64,000 nt of DNA from Spongiimicrobium salis. GTDB lineage: Bacteria > Bacteroidota > Bacteroidia > Flavobacteriales > Flavobacteriaceae. The position numbers were made by a program, and so were the translations under genes. Below, piece by piece: positions 18,825 through 26,644 of this stretch; within the stretch, counting starts at the first letter, position 1, and each line of letters starts with the position of its first letter. The DNA lies in NCBI RefSeq assembly GCF_043678055.1, contig NZ_JBHEQA010000003.1, positions 513,626 through 577,625 of the forward strand, in the 5' to 3' direction. The notes under the pieces are model-generated. The model made no database searches. It was given only the letters and a program-made list of their open reading frames with translations, and was not told the DNA's origin.

Positions 18825-19745
18825 ATGGGTATGGAAAACAGAAAGTCAATTCAATATATTTTTATTGTTCTCAAAGGGATGGCCATGGGTGTTGCCGAAT
18901 TGGTTCCCGGAGTATCAGGAGGTACCATCGCGTTTGTTGCCGGTGTTTATGAAGAATTCATAAGCTCGGTCAATAATATCAACCTCAATACATTCAAAGT
19001 ATTGCGTAAAGAAGGCTTTAAAAGCTTTTGGAAAAAATTAAACGGTAATTTTCTTCTTGCACTATTTGGTGGAATGGCGATTAGTATTTTCTCCTTTGCC
19101 AAATTGATCAGTTGGCTTCTAGTAGAACACCCTATTCCTTTATGGGCATTCTTTTTTGGTTTGGTCATCGCCAGTGTATTTTTGGTAGCTAAAGCCATAA
19201 AAAAATGGAACATAGTAACCGTTGTTATCTTTCTCGTAGGGACTATTGCCGCTTTTTTTATTACTACCCTCCCTCCTTCTGCAAATACAGATAGTTTGCC
19301 TTTTTTATTTTTTTCGGGTGCACTGGCCGTATGTGCCATGATTCTCCCAGGGATTTCCGGCGCCTTTATTTTGGTGCTCTTAGGATCATATAAAACCATA
19401 CTGGATGCCGTTCATGAGCGCGATTTAAAAATTGTTATCACCGTAGCCTTAGGTGCTGTTTTTGGACTTTTAAGTTTTGCCAAAATCCTCAAATGGATGT
19501 TCAACAACTATAAAAATGTCACCTTGGCCTTGCTCACCGGTTTTATTTTGGGGTCCTTAAATAAGATATGGCCCTGGAAAAAGGTCTTGGAAACCAAGAT
19601 TATTGGTAAAAAAACAATTACCATTGATGAAAACGTATCGCCTTTCAATTTTGAAGGTGAACATCAACTCGTATATGCCATAATAGCTGCGGTAATCGGT
19701 TTTTCCCTTATTTTTATTCTTGAAAAAGCAGCCTCTAAAAAGTAA
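18825..19745 (+). CDS. DUF368 polytopic membrane protein (candidate undecaprenyl-phosphate translocase), copy 1
   Basis: A 306-residue inner-membrane protein of the DUF368 family. Signature GMAMGVAELVPGVSGGTIAFVAGVYEEFI is near the start (residues about 15-43) and an inverted-repeat-like second signature MILPGISGAFILVLLGSY near residues 172-190. About eight hydrophobic segments follow. DUF368 (PopT) proteins have been reported to return undecaprenyl phosphate to the cytoplasmic face for cell-wall and glycan synthesis; assigning that role here is by family. It is followed after 13 nt by a second copy. Confidence 0.85.
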   Translation: MGMENRKSIQYIFIVLKGMAMGVAELVPGVSGGTIAFVAGVYEEFISSVNNINLNTFKVLRKEGFKSFWKKLNGNFLLALFGGMAISIFSFAKLISWLLVEHPIPLWAFFFGLVIASVFLVAKAIKKWNIVTVVIFLVGTIAAFFITTLPPSANTDSLPFLFFSGALAVCAMILPGISGAFILVLLGSYKTILDAVHERDLKIVITVALGAVFGLLSFAKILKWMFNNYKNVTLALLTGFILGSLNKIWPWKKVLETKIIGKKTITIDENVSPFNFEGEHQLVYAIIAAVIGFSLIFILEKAASKK

Positions 19746-19758
19746 CCCACTTCCTTTC

Positions 19759-20775
19759 ATGCGACAAGCACGAACATTTTCGGATAATATTTTCTTGGTC
19801 ATTAAAGGCTTGTGCATGGGAGCGGCCAACAAAGTTCCGGGAGTATCCGGAGGAATCGTAGCCTTTGTAGGCGGGTTTTACGAAGAATTTATCAATTCGC
19901 TTCAGAAGGTTAATGGCAAAGCCCTGGCATTTCTCCTTCGAGGCCGATTCAAAAGCTTGTATCAATATACCAACGGACAATTTCTTGTATTACTGATTCT
20001 GGGGATGCTCATTAGTTATTTCAGTATTTCCAAAATATTGGATTACTTTCTGGAAAAACAGGAATTGTTTGTGTGGGCCTCTTTTTTCGGTATGGTCATA
20101 GGATCCATATACTATATCGCCAAAGATTTTAAACATTGGAACAGAAAAACCTGTATTGCAGGAATCATTGGATTGCTCATCGGTATTTCCATTAGCTTTC
20201 TAAATCCCGCTACACAGAATGACAATTTGTTTTTTATTTTTTTCTGTGGCATTATCAGTGTTTCCGGGATGACCTTACCCGGATTATCCGGTTCTTTTAT
20301 CCTTATTTTATTGGGCAATTATGTGTTGCTTCTTGTGGATTCGGTCAATGCTCTTTACGACACTTTTGCAGAGGTGTTTGTTGGTGATTTTAGCTTTACA
20401 AAGAATCCCGAACGTATGGAAACCTTAACCATCTTGGCCGTATTCACCTCTGGTTCTGCAATGGGTTTGGTAACCTTGTCCCATCTTTTGAGTTATGTTC
20501 TCAAAAAATTCAACCATATTAGCACGGCTGTGATTATTGGATTTATTACGGGTTCGCTAGGTGTTGTATGGCCTTGGAAGCAAACCATGTACAAAACCGC
20601 TGCTGATGGTAGTATGGTGACCGATTCCAATGGAAATGGAATCATTACGAATTATGAACGTTATTTTCCCGATGTTTCGGATATGAACACTTGGGTAGCG
20701 GTATTTTTCATCATTGTTGGGATAAGTATTTTATTAGGATTGGATTGGTATGGAAAAAGAAGAAAAACAGCTTAA
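19759..20775 (+). CDS. DUF368 polytopic membrane protein, copy 2
   Basis: A 338-residue paralogue of the previous gene, with GLCMGAANKVPGVSGGIVAFVGGFYEEFI and MTLPGLSGSFILILLGNY in the same places. It differs by an acidic soluble loop near residues 275-310 (DGSMVTDSNGNGIITNY) before the last membrane segment. The open frame extends upstream to a TTG at 19720 inside copy 1, but the ATG at 19759 is preferred. The stop overlaps aroE by 26 nt, so TPR-DUF368-DUF368-aroE look like one transcription unit. Confidence 0.85.
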   Translation: MRQARTFSDNIFLVIKGLCMGAANKVPGVSGGIVAFVGGFYEEFINSLQKVNGKALAFLLRGRFKSLYQYTNGQFLVLLILGMLISYFSISKILDYFLEKQELFVWASFFGMVIGSIYYIAKDFKHWNRKTCIAGIIGLLIGISISFLNPATQNDNLFFIFFCGIISVSGMTLPGLSGSFILILLGNYVLLLVDSVNALYDTFAEVFVGDFSFTKNPERMETLTILAVFTSGSAMGLVTLSHLLSYVLKKFNHISTAVIIGFITGSLGVVWPWKQTMYKTAADGSMVTDSNGNGIITNYERYFPDVSDMNTWVAVFFIIVGISILLGLDWYGKRRKTA

Positions 20776-21502
20776 CCGCTTTGGACTTATTGGAAAAAAC
20801 ATTGCCTACTCTTTTTCAAGAGGTTACTTCGCGGAAAAATTCCAACAACTGGGCTTACACCATTATCACTACGACAATTTTGATCTCCAGCATATAGAAC
20901 TGCTTCCTAAAATACTAGCTGACAACAAAAATCTGAAAGGTTTAAATGTGACCATTCCCTATAAAGAATCGGTTCTTCCTTATCTGGCTTCTCTGGATGA
21001 AGAAGCCGAACAAATTGGCGCCGTCAATACGATAAAATTCACCCCAGAAGGTTTAAAGGGCTATAATACCGATGTGCATGGTTTCAAAGCTTCCTTGCTC
21101 CCTTTTCTTAAACCCCAACATAAAAAAGCATTGATTTTAGGCACTGGGGGAGCTTCTAAAGCTGTAGCTTTTGTATTTAAATCTTTGCACATCCCCTATC
21201 TTTTTGTTTCCAGAAACAGGGGCAAGCACAAAATTTCTTATGCCGATTTGGATGCCAAACAACTTGCTTCACACACCATTATCGTAAACTGTACTCCTTT
21301 GGGAACATCCCCTAATATTGAAGAAAAACCGGCCATTCCGTATGAACACATCGGTACGGATCATTTGTTATTTGATCTTATCTACAATCCAGAAAAAACG
21401 GCTTTTCTTAAAGAAGGGGAGTCTCAGGGTGCACGTATTGCAAATGGGCATCGCATGCTCCAGTTACAGGCCGAAAAGGCATGGGAGATATGGAGGTCCT
21501 AG
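20750..21502 (+). CDS. aroE: Shikimate dehydrogenase
   Basis: A 250-residue NADP-dependent enzyme reducing 3-dehydroshikimate in aromatic amino-acid synthesis. Motifs: FGLIGKNIAYSFSRGYF at the start (shikimate-binding Ser pair), NVTIPYKESVLPYL (catalytic Lys), GAVNTIKF and LGTGGASKAVAFVF (nucleotide-binding loop), then NGHRMLQLQAEKAWEIW. It is slightly short against the 270-residue norm but complete. Overlaps the end of the second DUF368 gene, indicating translational coupling. Confidence 0.93.
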   Translation: MEKEEKQLNRFGLIGKNIAYSFSRGYFAEKFQQLGLHHYHYDNFDLQHIELLPKILADNKNLKGLNVTIPYKESVLPYLASLDEEAEQIGAVNTIKFTPEGLKGYNTDVHGFKASLLPFLKPQHKKALILGTGGASKAVAFVFKSLHIPYLFVSRNRGKHKISYADLDAKQLASHTIIVNCTPLGTSPNIEEKPAIPYEHIGTDHLLFDLIYNPEKTAFLKEGESQGARIANGHRMLQLQAEKAWEIWRS

Positions 21503-21560
21503 TACATTTTTGATTTATTTTCCCCATTTTTCTGTTAACATTTCCTAAAAGAAACTTTAT

Positions 21561-21568
21561 TACCTTTG
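21561..21568 (+). promoter_or_regulatory. -7 promoter box for the DUF349 gene
   Basis: TACCTTTG lies 66 nt before the ATG at 21635, giving a normal leader of about 60 nt. Confidence 0.5.
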
Positions 21569-21634
21569 GAAATACAATAGTTGTTAGTATTTTAACAATT
21601 ATTATATCAAAAAACGACAGATAAACATTTTAAG

Positions 21635-23971
21635 ATGTTAGAGGACAAAGACGACGAACTACAAGATCATGTAGGGGGCGAAGAACATTTGGAAAATCAA
21701 TCGACTTCTGAATCGGAAGAAAAAGAAAAAAACACGGAAACTACTGAAGAGTCTCTATCGACAGCGCATCCTGAAGATACACCTGCAACGGAAGTTTCTG
21801 AAGAAGATGGCAATGCTTCAACTGAAGAAACGGCAGTTGAGGAAGTTTCGGAAGATATTCCATCAGAGACCGCCACTTCTGCAGTAGATACTCCAAGCGA
21901 AATTCAAGAAGCAAAACAGGAAGCCCAATCAACTTCCGAATCCGAGCAACAAGAGGAGGTCTCTGAAAATATGGAAGCCCCTTCACCTGCAGCTTCCCAA
22001 GAAAACTTGGATACCTCAGCAACTTCCAAAGAAGAGTTGGCCGTAGGAGAAAGTACAACCTTGCCATCTTTGACAGAAAATGTTCCTCCGAACAAAACTT
22101 CTGAAAAGGACGAGGAGAACGGCATTGAGGAAATTGATGAAAGTAATGCGGAAGATGCCGAGGATGCCGATAATGAACACAGACATCACATACCTTTACT
22201 GGACTATCATTCCATGCCCATGGAAAATCTAGTTGGGGAACTGCAGAAATTGGTTCGTAACGAAAAAGTCCAGGCCATTAAAAAACATGTGGATGGCATT
22301 AAATATGAATTTGATTTAAAATTTCAGGAATTCCTTGAACATAAAAAAGAGGAATTCATAGCCAATGGCGGCAATGAGATTGATTTTAGATACAACTCCG
22401 TAACCAAAAGACAATTCAATGAAGTATATGGGGAATATCGTGAAAAACGCAATCAATACTACAAGAGCTTAGAACAAAACTTAAAAGAAAATTTAAGTAA
22501 ACGATTGACTATCATTGAGGAACTGAAGAGTTTGATCAATGTTGAAGAAGATATTAATACGACCTACAAAAACTTCAAGAACCTTCAGGAACGCTGGCGC
22601 AATGCCGGGCCCATTCCCAGAACGGATTACAACAATGTATGGCGAACCTATCATCATCACATTGAAATTTTCTATGATTTTCTTCACCTTAATCGCGAGC
22701 TCCGAGATTTAGACTTCAAACACAATCTTGAAGAAAAACAGAAAATTGTGGAGCGTGCCGAAGCTCTGGCCTCAGAGCAAGATCTGGATAAGGCTTTTAG
22801 AGAACTGCAGACCTTACATAAAATATGGAAGGAAGATATTGGTCCCGTTGGAAAAGAACATCGGGAGGCCATTTGGGAGCGTTTTAGCAATGCGACCAAA
22901 GTAATGCATCAAAGAAGGCAAGATTATTTTAAAAACTTGGATAAGGTTTATGAGCAAAACCTAAGCGTTAAAAATGAAATCATAGCCTCAATTGCCAAAA
23001 TTGCCTCAGAAACGGCAACCAATCATAGAGCATTACAACAGCAAATTAAGGAAATAGAAGCACTGCGTACTTCTTTTTTCAATGCAGGAAAAGTGCCCCA
23101 GAAAGTCAACGAAAGAACATGGAGTGCCTTTAAGGAAGCTGTACGCAGTTTCAATCGCAATAAGAATGCTTTTTACAAGAACCTGAAAAAGGAACAACAA
23201 GAAAATCTGGATAAAAAAAGAGCCTTGTTGGAACTTGCCATATCCTTAAAAGATAGCGAGGAATGGAACGCTACCACTCCCGAAATGAAACGCATTCAAA
23301 ATGAATGGAAGAAAATAGGCCATGTTCCCCGTAAATATTCAGATAAAATATGGAATGAGTTCAAAACAGCCTGTAACCATTACTTTGATCGGCTGCATTC
23401 CCTTAAAAATGCGGCCCATGCCGAAGAGTTTCAAAATTTCGAAAAAAAGAACGCCTGTTTAGAGCGCTTAAGAGGATTTCAACTAAGTGGGAACAGACAA
23501 GAAGATGTTGCTACCATAAAAGAATTTATTGCAGAATGGAAGTCCATAGGACGCGTTCCCTTCAACAAGAAAAATATCAATGCGAAATTCAATAAAATCC
23601 TGGACGCCCTCTTTAAAAAGCTCGATGTGAGCAGACAGGAATCGGAATTGCTCAAATACGGTGATAAAATCCAACAATTGGCTAAAGCAGATAACGAGCG
23701 TGCCATCTATAACGAACGTGTTTTTATTCGAAGAAAGATAGATGAAAGCAAAAATGAAATTCGTCAACTGGAGAACAACCTTCAATTTTTCTCCAATGCT
23801 TCTGAAGATAATCCTTTGGTGAAAGAAGTGGTCAAAAACATTAACAGCCACAAAGAATCCCTTGAGACCTGGAAAGCCAAGTTGAAAAAGTTGAACATTA
23901 TGGAAAATAACCTCCATAAAGAAGACGAAGCACAAACCGATTCCGAGGAATCTGCTCCCGAAGATGAATAA
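21635..23971 (+). CDS. DUF349 repeat protein with acidic low-complexity N-terminus
   Basis: A 778-residue cytoplasmic protein. Residues 1-185 are disordered and rich in Glu, Ser, Thr and Asp. The rest holds about five DUF349 repeats, each a Trp-anchored helical bundle, seen in FKNLQERWRNAGPIPRTDY, LHKIWKEDIGPVGKEHREA, RIQNEWKKIGHVPRKYSDK and FIAEWKSIGRVPFNKKNIN. A coiled coil and an acidic tail close the protein. DUF349 proteins are widespread in Bacteroidota with no settled function; the repeated charged helical architecture fits a nucleic-acid or ribosome-associated role, but that is conjecture. Confidence 0.85.
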   Translation: MLEDKDDELQDHVGGEEHLENQSTSESEEKEKNTETTEESLSTAHPEDTPATEVSEEDGNASTEETAVEEVSEDIPSETATSAVDTPSEIQEAKQEAQSTSESEQQEEVSENMEAPSPAASQENLDTSATSKEELAVGESTTLPSLTENVPPNKTSEKDEENGIEEIDESNAEDAEDADNEHRHHIPLLDYHSMPMENLVGELQKLVRNEKVQAIKKHVDGIKYEFDLKFQEFLEHKKEEFIANGGNEIDFRYNSVTKRQFNEVYGEYREKRNQYYKSLEQNLKENLSKRLTIIEELKSLINVEEDINTTYKNFKNLQERWRNAGPIPRTDYNNVWRTYHHHIEIFYDFLHLNRELRDLDFKHNLEEKQKIVERAEALASEQDLDKAFRELQTLHKIWKEDIGPVGKEHREAIWERFSNATKVMHQRRQDYFKNLDKVYEQNLSVKNEIIASIAKIASETATNHRALQQQIKEIEALRTSFFNAGKVPQKVNERTWSAFKEAVRSFNRNKNAFYKNLKKEQQENLDKKRALLELAISLKDSEEWNATTPEMKRIQNEWKKIGHVPRKYSDKIWNEFKTACNHYFDRLHSLKNAAHAEEFQNFEKKNACLERLRGFQLSGNRQEDVATIKEFIAEWKSIGRVPFNKKNINAKFNKILDALFKKLDVSRQESELLKYGDKIQQLAKADNERAIYNERVFIRRKIDESKNEIRQLENNLQFFSNASEDNPLVKEVVKNINSHKESLETWKAKLKKLNIMENNLHKEDEAQTDSEESAPEDE

Positions 23972-24074
23972 TTAGGGACATTCTTGTTAAAAAACAATGA
24001 TATTCCATTAAAATGAAGGATGTGCTGTTAGAAAAGCAATAAAATTGCGACCTAAGAAAGAAAATCTTCATTTA

Positions 24075-24082
24075 TACATTTG
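24075..24082 (+). promoter_or_regulatory. -7 promoter box 2 nt before a start codon
   Basis: TACATTTG ends at 24082 and the ATG is at 24085. The closest box-to-start spacing in the window; the transcript would begin within or at the first codons unless a different promoter is used. Confidence 0.4.
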
Positions 24083-24084
24083 CT

Positions 24085-25071
24085 ATGATAAAAGGGATAT
24101 TCACACGCCTAGGGTTCCTAGTATTTAGTTTTGTTTTTATACAAATTAACGCCCAAGAAAAAACTACACCTCAAAATCAGGACATAGAACTTGGAAAAGT
24201 AAGTTGGTATCGTGACTATCACGAAGCACTCCATAGTTCAAAAAAACAAAATAAAGCCGTATTAATATTGTTTCAGGAAGTTCCTGGCTGTGCTACTTGT
24301 AGAAACTATGGTCATAACGTATTGAGCAACCCTTTATTGGTAGAAGCTATAGAAAACGAATTTATCCCCCTGGCCATCCACAATAATAAGGGTGGCGCAG
24401 ATAAAAAAGTACTTGACATCTACAATGAACCCAGCTGGAACAATCCAGTAGTCAGGATTGTAGACCAGTACGGAAAAGACGTAGTAGAAAGAATATCTGG
24501 CAATTATTCGGCCAAGGCCTTATATAACGCTATGGTGAGTGTCCTGAAACTGGAAAACAAACCTATTCCTGGATACATAAAACTTTTAGGAGAAGAGCTC
24601 TCAGCGGCAAACAGCGGTACTATTAAGGAGAAAACATACAAGATGTACTGCTTTTGGAGTGGAGAGAAACACCTCGGCAGCGCAGAAGGGGTATTACATA
24701 CAGAAGCCGGATTTATGGGAGGTCATGAGGTAGTGCGAGTGAAATACGATTCAAAAAGAATCAGCGAGGAAGATTTAACGCAGTTTGCAAGTAATGCCGA
24801 TATTTCTCCGATCAGCAGTGATCGTTCTTATAGACCCGCAACAAAAGATGAGGATTATTACTTGCAACATACTCCATTTAAATATTTGCCTTTAAGTCCT
24901 TTGCAAAGAACAAAAATAAATAGTGCAATTGGCAATAGATTGGATCCAATGCAGTATCTTAGCCCTAGCCAATTAAAATGGCTGGAACAACTGACAAAAT
25001 CCAACAATAAAGAGAAAGTATTATTCAATCAATCCTTTGCGGAAGCATGGGAAATAAAATCTTCAAGATAG
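24085..25071 (+). CDS. Secreted thioredoxin-like protein with a VPGC motif and an MsrA-like C-terminal domain
   Basis: A 328-residue periplasmic protein with a signal peptide (residues 1-24, ending INAQ). Residues about 38-155 form a thioredoxin-like domain in which the active-site loop reads FQEVPGCATCRNYG, that is a cysteine form of the VPGUxxT-type loop found in some selenoproteins. Residues about 185-245 resemble methionine sulfoxide reductase A: MYCFWSGEKH in place of GCFWGVE, then GFMGGHEVVRVKYDSKRISE. The MsrA catalytic Cys is kept, although its neighbouring Gly is replaced. A thiol redox or methionine sulfoxide repair role is likely; electron donor and substrate are unknown. Confidence 0.68.
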   Translation: MIKGIFTRLGFLVFSFVFIQINAQEKTTPQNQDIELGKVSWYRDYHEALHSSKKQNKAVLILFQEVPGCATCRNYGHNVLSNPLLVEAIENEFIPLAIHNNKGGADKKVLDIYNEPSWNNPVVRIVDQYGKDVVERISGNYSAKALYNAMVSVLKLENKPIPGYIKLLGEELSAANSGTIKEKTYKMYCFWSGEKHLGSAEGVLHTEAGFMGGHEVVRVKYDSKRISEEDLTQFASNADISPISSDRSYRPATKDEDYYLQHTPFKYLPLSPLQRTKINSAIGNRLDPMQYLSPSQLKWLEQLTKSNNKEKVLFNQSFAEAWEIKSSR

Positions 25072-25091
25072 TTTTTAAGTCGTAATTAAAG

Positions 25092-25160
25092 ACTCATTTT
25101 CACCAGGTAGCAGATGCGCAAACGCGCAGTTCCCTCCAACGCTACCGATTTTTAATGAGT
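25092..25160 (+). other. Folded intergenic element (nested inverted repeats)
   Basis: Three nested stems: ACTCATT (25092-25098) with AATGAGT (25154-25160), GGTAGC (25106-25111) with GCTACC (25141-25146), and TGCGC (25115-25119) with GCGCA (25124-25128) around an AAAC loop. It lies between the thioredoxin-like gene and the helicase promoter, in a 178-nt gap. It could be the upstream terminator, a small RNA or a structured operator; the downstream A-run rather than T-run argues against simple termination on this strand. Confidence 0.55.
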
Positions 25161-25221
25161 TGGTATTCTTAAAAAAAAATCTTTATTTTCAAAAGATTCC
25201 TAGCTAGTCTATTAATTCCAT

Positions 25222-25229
25222 TACCTTTG
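25222..25229 (+). promoter_or_regulatory. -7 promoter box for the DEAD-box helicase
   Basis: TACCTTTG, 20 nt before the ATG at 25250. Confidence 0.5.
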
Positions 25230-25249
25230 TCCGCTGATATCCAAAGGAC

Positions 25250-26554
25250 ATGACATTTAAAGACCTGGGAATTGTAGCTCCCATACTTAAAGCGCTGCAA
25301 TCAGAAGGTTACTCCCACCCTACACCAATACAGGAACAATCCATACCTATTCTACTAAAAAGAAAAGACTTATTGGGTTGTGCCCAAACGGGAACCGGAA
25401 AAACCGCTGCTTTCGCTATTCCTATTTTGCAACACTTATATACGAATCCCCGTAAACAAGAGAGGCATCGCAAAATAAAAGCCCTTGTTGTTACACCTAC
25501 AAGGGAACTGGCCATACAGATCGGAGAAAGTTTTACAACCTATGGACAATTTACCCTGCTTAGAAATACGGTAATCTTTGGAGGCGTTAAACAAGGGAAG
25601 CAGACACAGGCCCTTAAAAGAGGAATAGACGTGCTAATTGCCACCCCAGGAAGGCTCCTTGATCTTATGCAGCAAGGATTTATTTCTTTGAGAGATATTG
25701 AATATGTTGTTTTGGATGAAGCCGATCAGATGTTGGATATGGGTTTTATCCATGACATCCGTAAAATCATCGCAAAATTGCCGAAAGAACGGCAATCCCT
25801 TTTCTTTTCTGCAACCATGCCCAAGGCCATTGTAGAACTTTCTGGAAAAATCTTGGGAGATTTTGAAAAAGTAACCGTTAAGCCTGAACAGGCCACTGCA
25901 GAAAAAGTCACCCAAGGCCTATATTTTGTCAGCAAAAAAAATAAGGCCAAATTATTGGTCCACCTTATTGAAAAAGATCCCCAACGCTCCATTCTGGTCT
26001 TTTCGAGAACAAAACACGGTGCCAATAAAATTGTAAAGGTTTTGGGAAAAGCCGATATCAAAGCAGAGGCCATTCACGGCAATAAGTCCCAAACGGCACG
26101 ACAAAAAGCCTTAGGAAACTTTAAAAACGGTGACACCAAGGTTCTCATTGCAACGGATATCGCCGCACGCGGAATAGATGTAGAAGAGTTATCCCTAGTC
26201 ATTAATTATGACCTTCCCAATGTCCCGGAAACCTATGTTCACAGGATAGGCCGCACGGGACGTGCAAAAGCCAGCGGAATTGCCCTCTCCTTCTGTGCCG
26301 TTGACGAACGTCCCTATTTAAAAGATATTCAAAAACTGATCCGTCAGGAAATTCCACTAATGCCAGAGCATCCCTTTGTTCAGGATGATACGGAAGAAAC
26401 TGAGCCTATTAAAAAACAGGAAAAACCAAAATCTAAAGGGAGCTCTTCTAGAAATCGGAATCGAAATAGAAATCGGAATCGGAATCGGAATCGGAATCAA
26501 AATCGGAAAAACACTTCAAAAAAACAGCGTCCCAATTCAAATGAAAGTAACTAA
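25250..26554 (+). CDS. DEAD-box RNA helicase, RhlE type, with Arg-Asn tail
   Basis: A 434-residue ATP-dependent RNA helicase. Motifs in order: Q motif (GYSHPTPIQEQSIP), I (AQTGTGKTAAF), Ia (PTRELAIQI), II (VLDEADQMLDMGF), III (FSATMP), IV-V (LVFSRTKHGANK, TDIAARGIDVEEL), VI (YVHRIGRTGRAKASG). After the core, residues about 400-425 are a run of alternating Arg and Asn encoded by hexanucleotide repeats, then a Lys-rich end; this is a positively charged RNA-binding tail common in RhlE of cold-adapted and marine Bacteroidota. Role in RNA remodelling or ribosome assembly is by family. Confidence 0.92.
   Translation: MTFKDLGIVAPILKALQSEGYSHPTPIQEQSIPILLKRKDLLGCAQTGTGKTAAFAIPILQHLYTNPRKQERHRKIKALVVTPTRELAIQIGESFTTYGQFTLLRNTVIFGGVKQGKQTQALKRGIDVLIATPGRLLDLMQQGFISLRDIEYVVLDEADQMLDMGFIHDIRKIIAKLPKERQSLFFSATMPKAIVELSGKILGDFEKVTVKPEQATAEKVTQGLYFVSKKNKAKLLVHLIEKDPQRSILVFSRTKHGANKIVKVLGKADIKAEAIHGNKSQTARQKALGNFKNGDTKVLIATDIAARGIDVEELSLVINYDLPNVPETYVHRIGRTGRAKASGIALSFCAVDERPYLKDIQKLIRQEIPLMPEHPFVQDDTEETEPIKKQEKPKSKGSSSRNRNRNRNRNRNRNRNQNRKNTSKKQRPNSNESN
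26453..26508 (+). repeat. AATCGG-type hexanucleotide tandem repeat in the helicase tail
   Basis: Imperfect copies of a 6-base unit (AATCGG, AATCGA, AATAGA) encode Arg-Asn dipeptides. Copy number changes would keep the frame and only change tail length. Confidence 0.8.
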
Positions 26555-26644
26555 ATAGCTTGGGGTGTAAGGGTCGCCCTAAAAGAAATTGACCGTTTTA
26601 AAGTCTTTATATTCCTAATGTGTTTTAATTTGAGGAATTATACC

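Noticed and set aside
22493..22687. Antisense frames inside the DUF349 gene (several across 21.7-24.0 kb)
   Set aside because: All are shadows of the strong coding frame; they lack plausible starts, domains or promoters.
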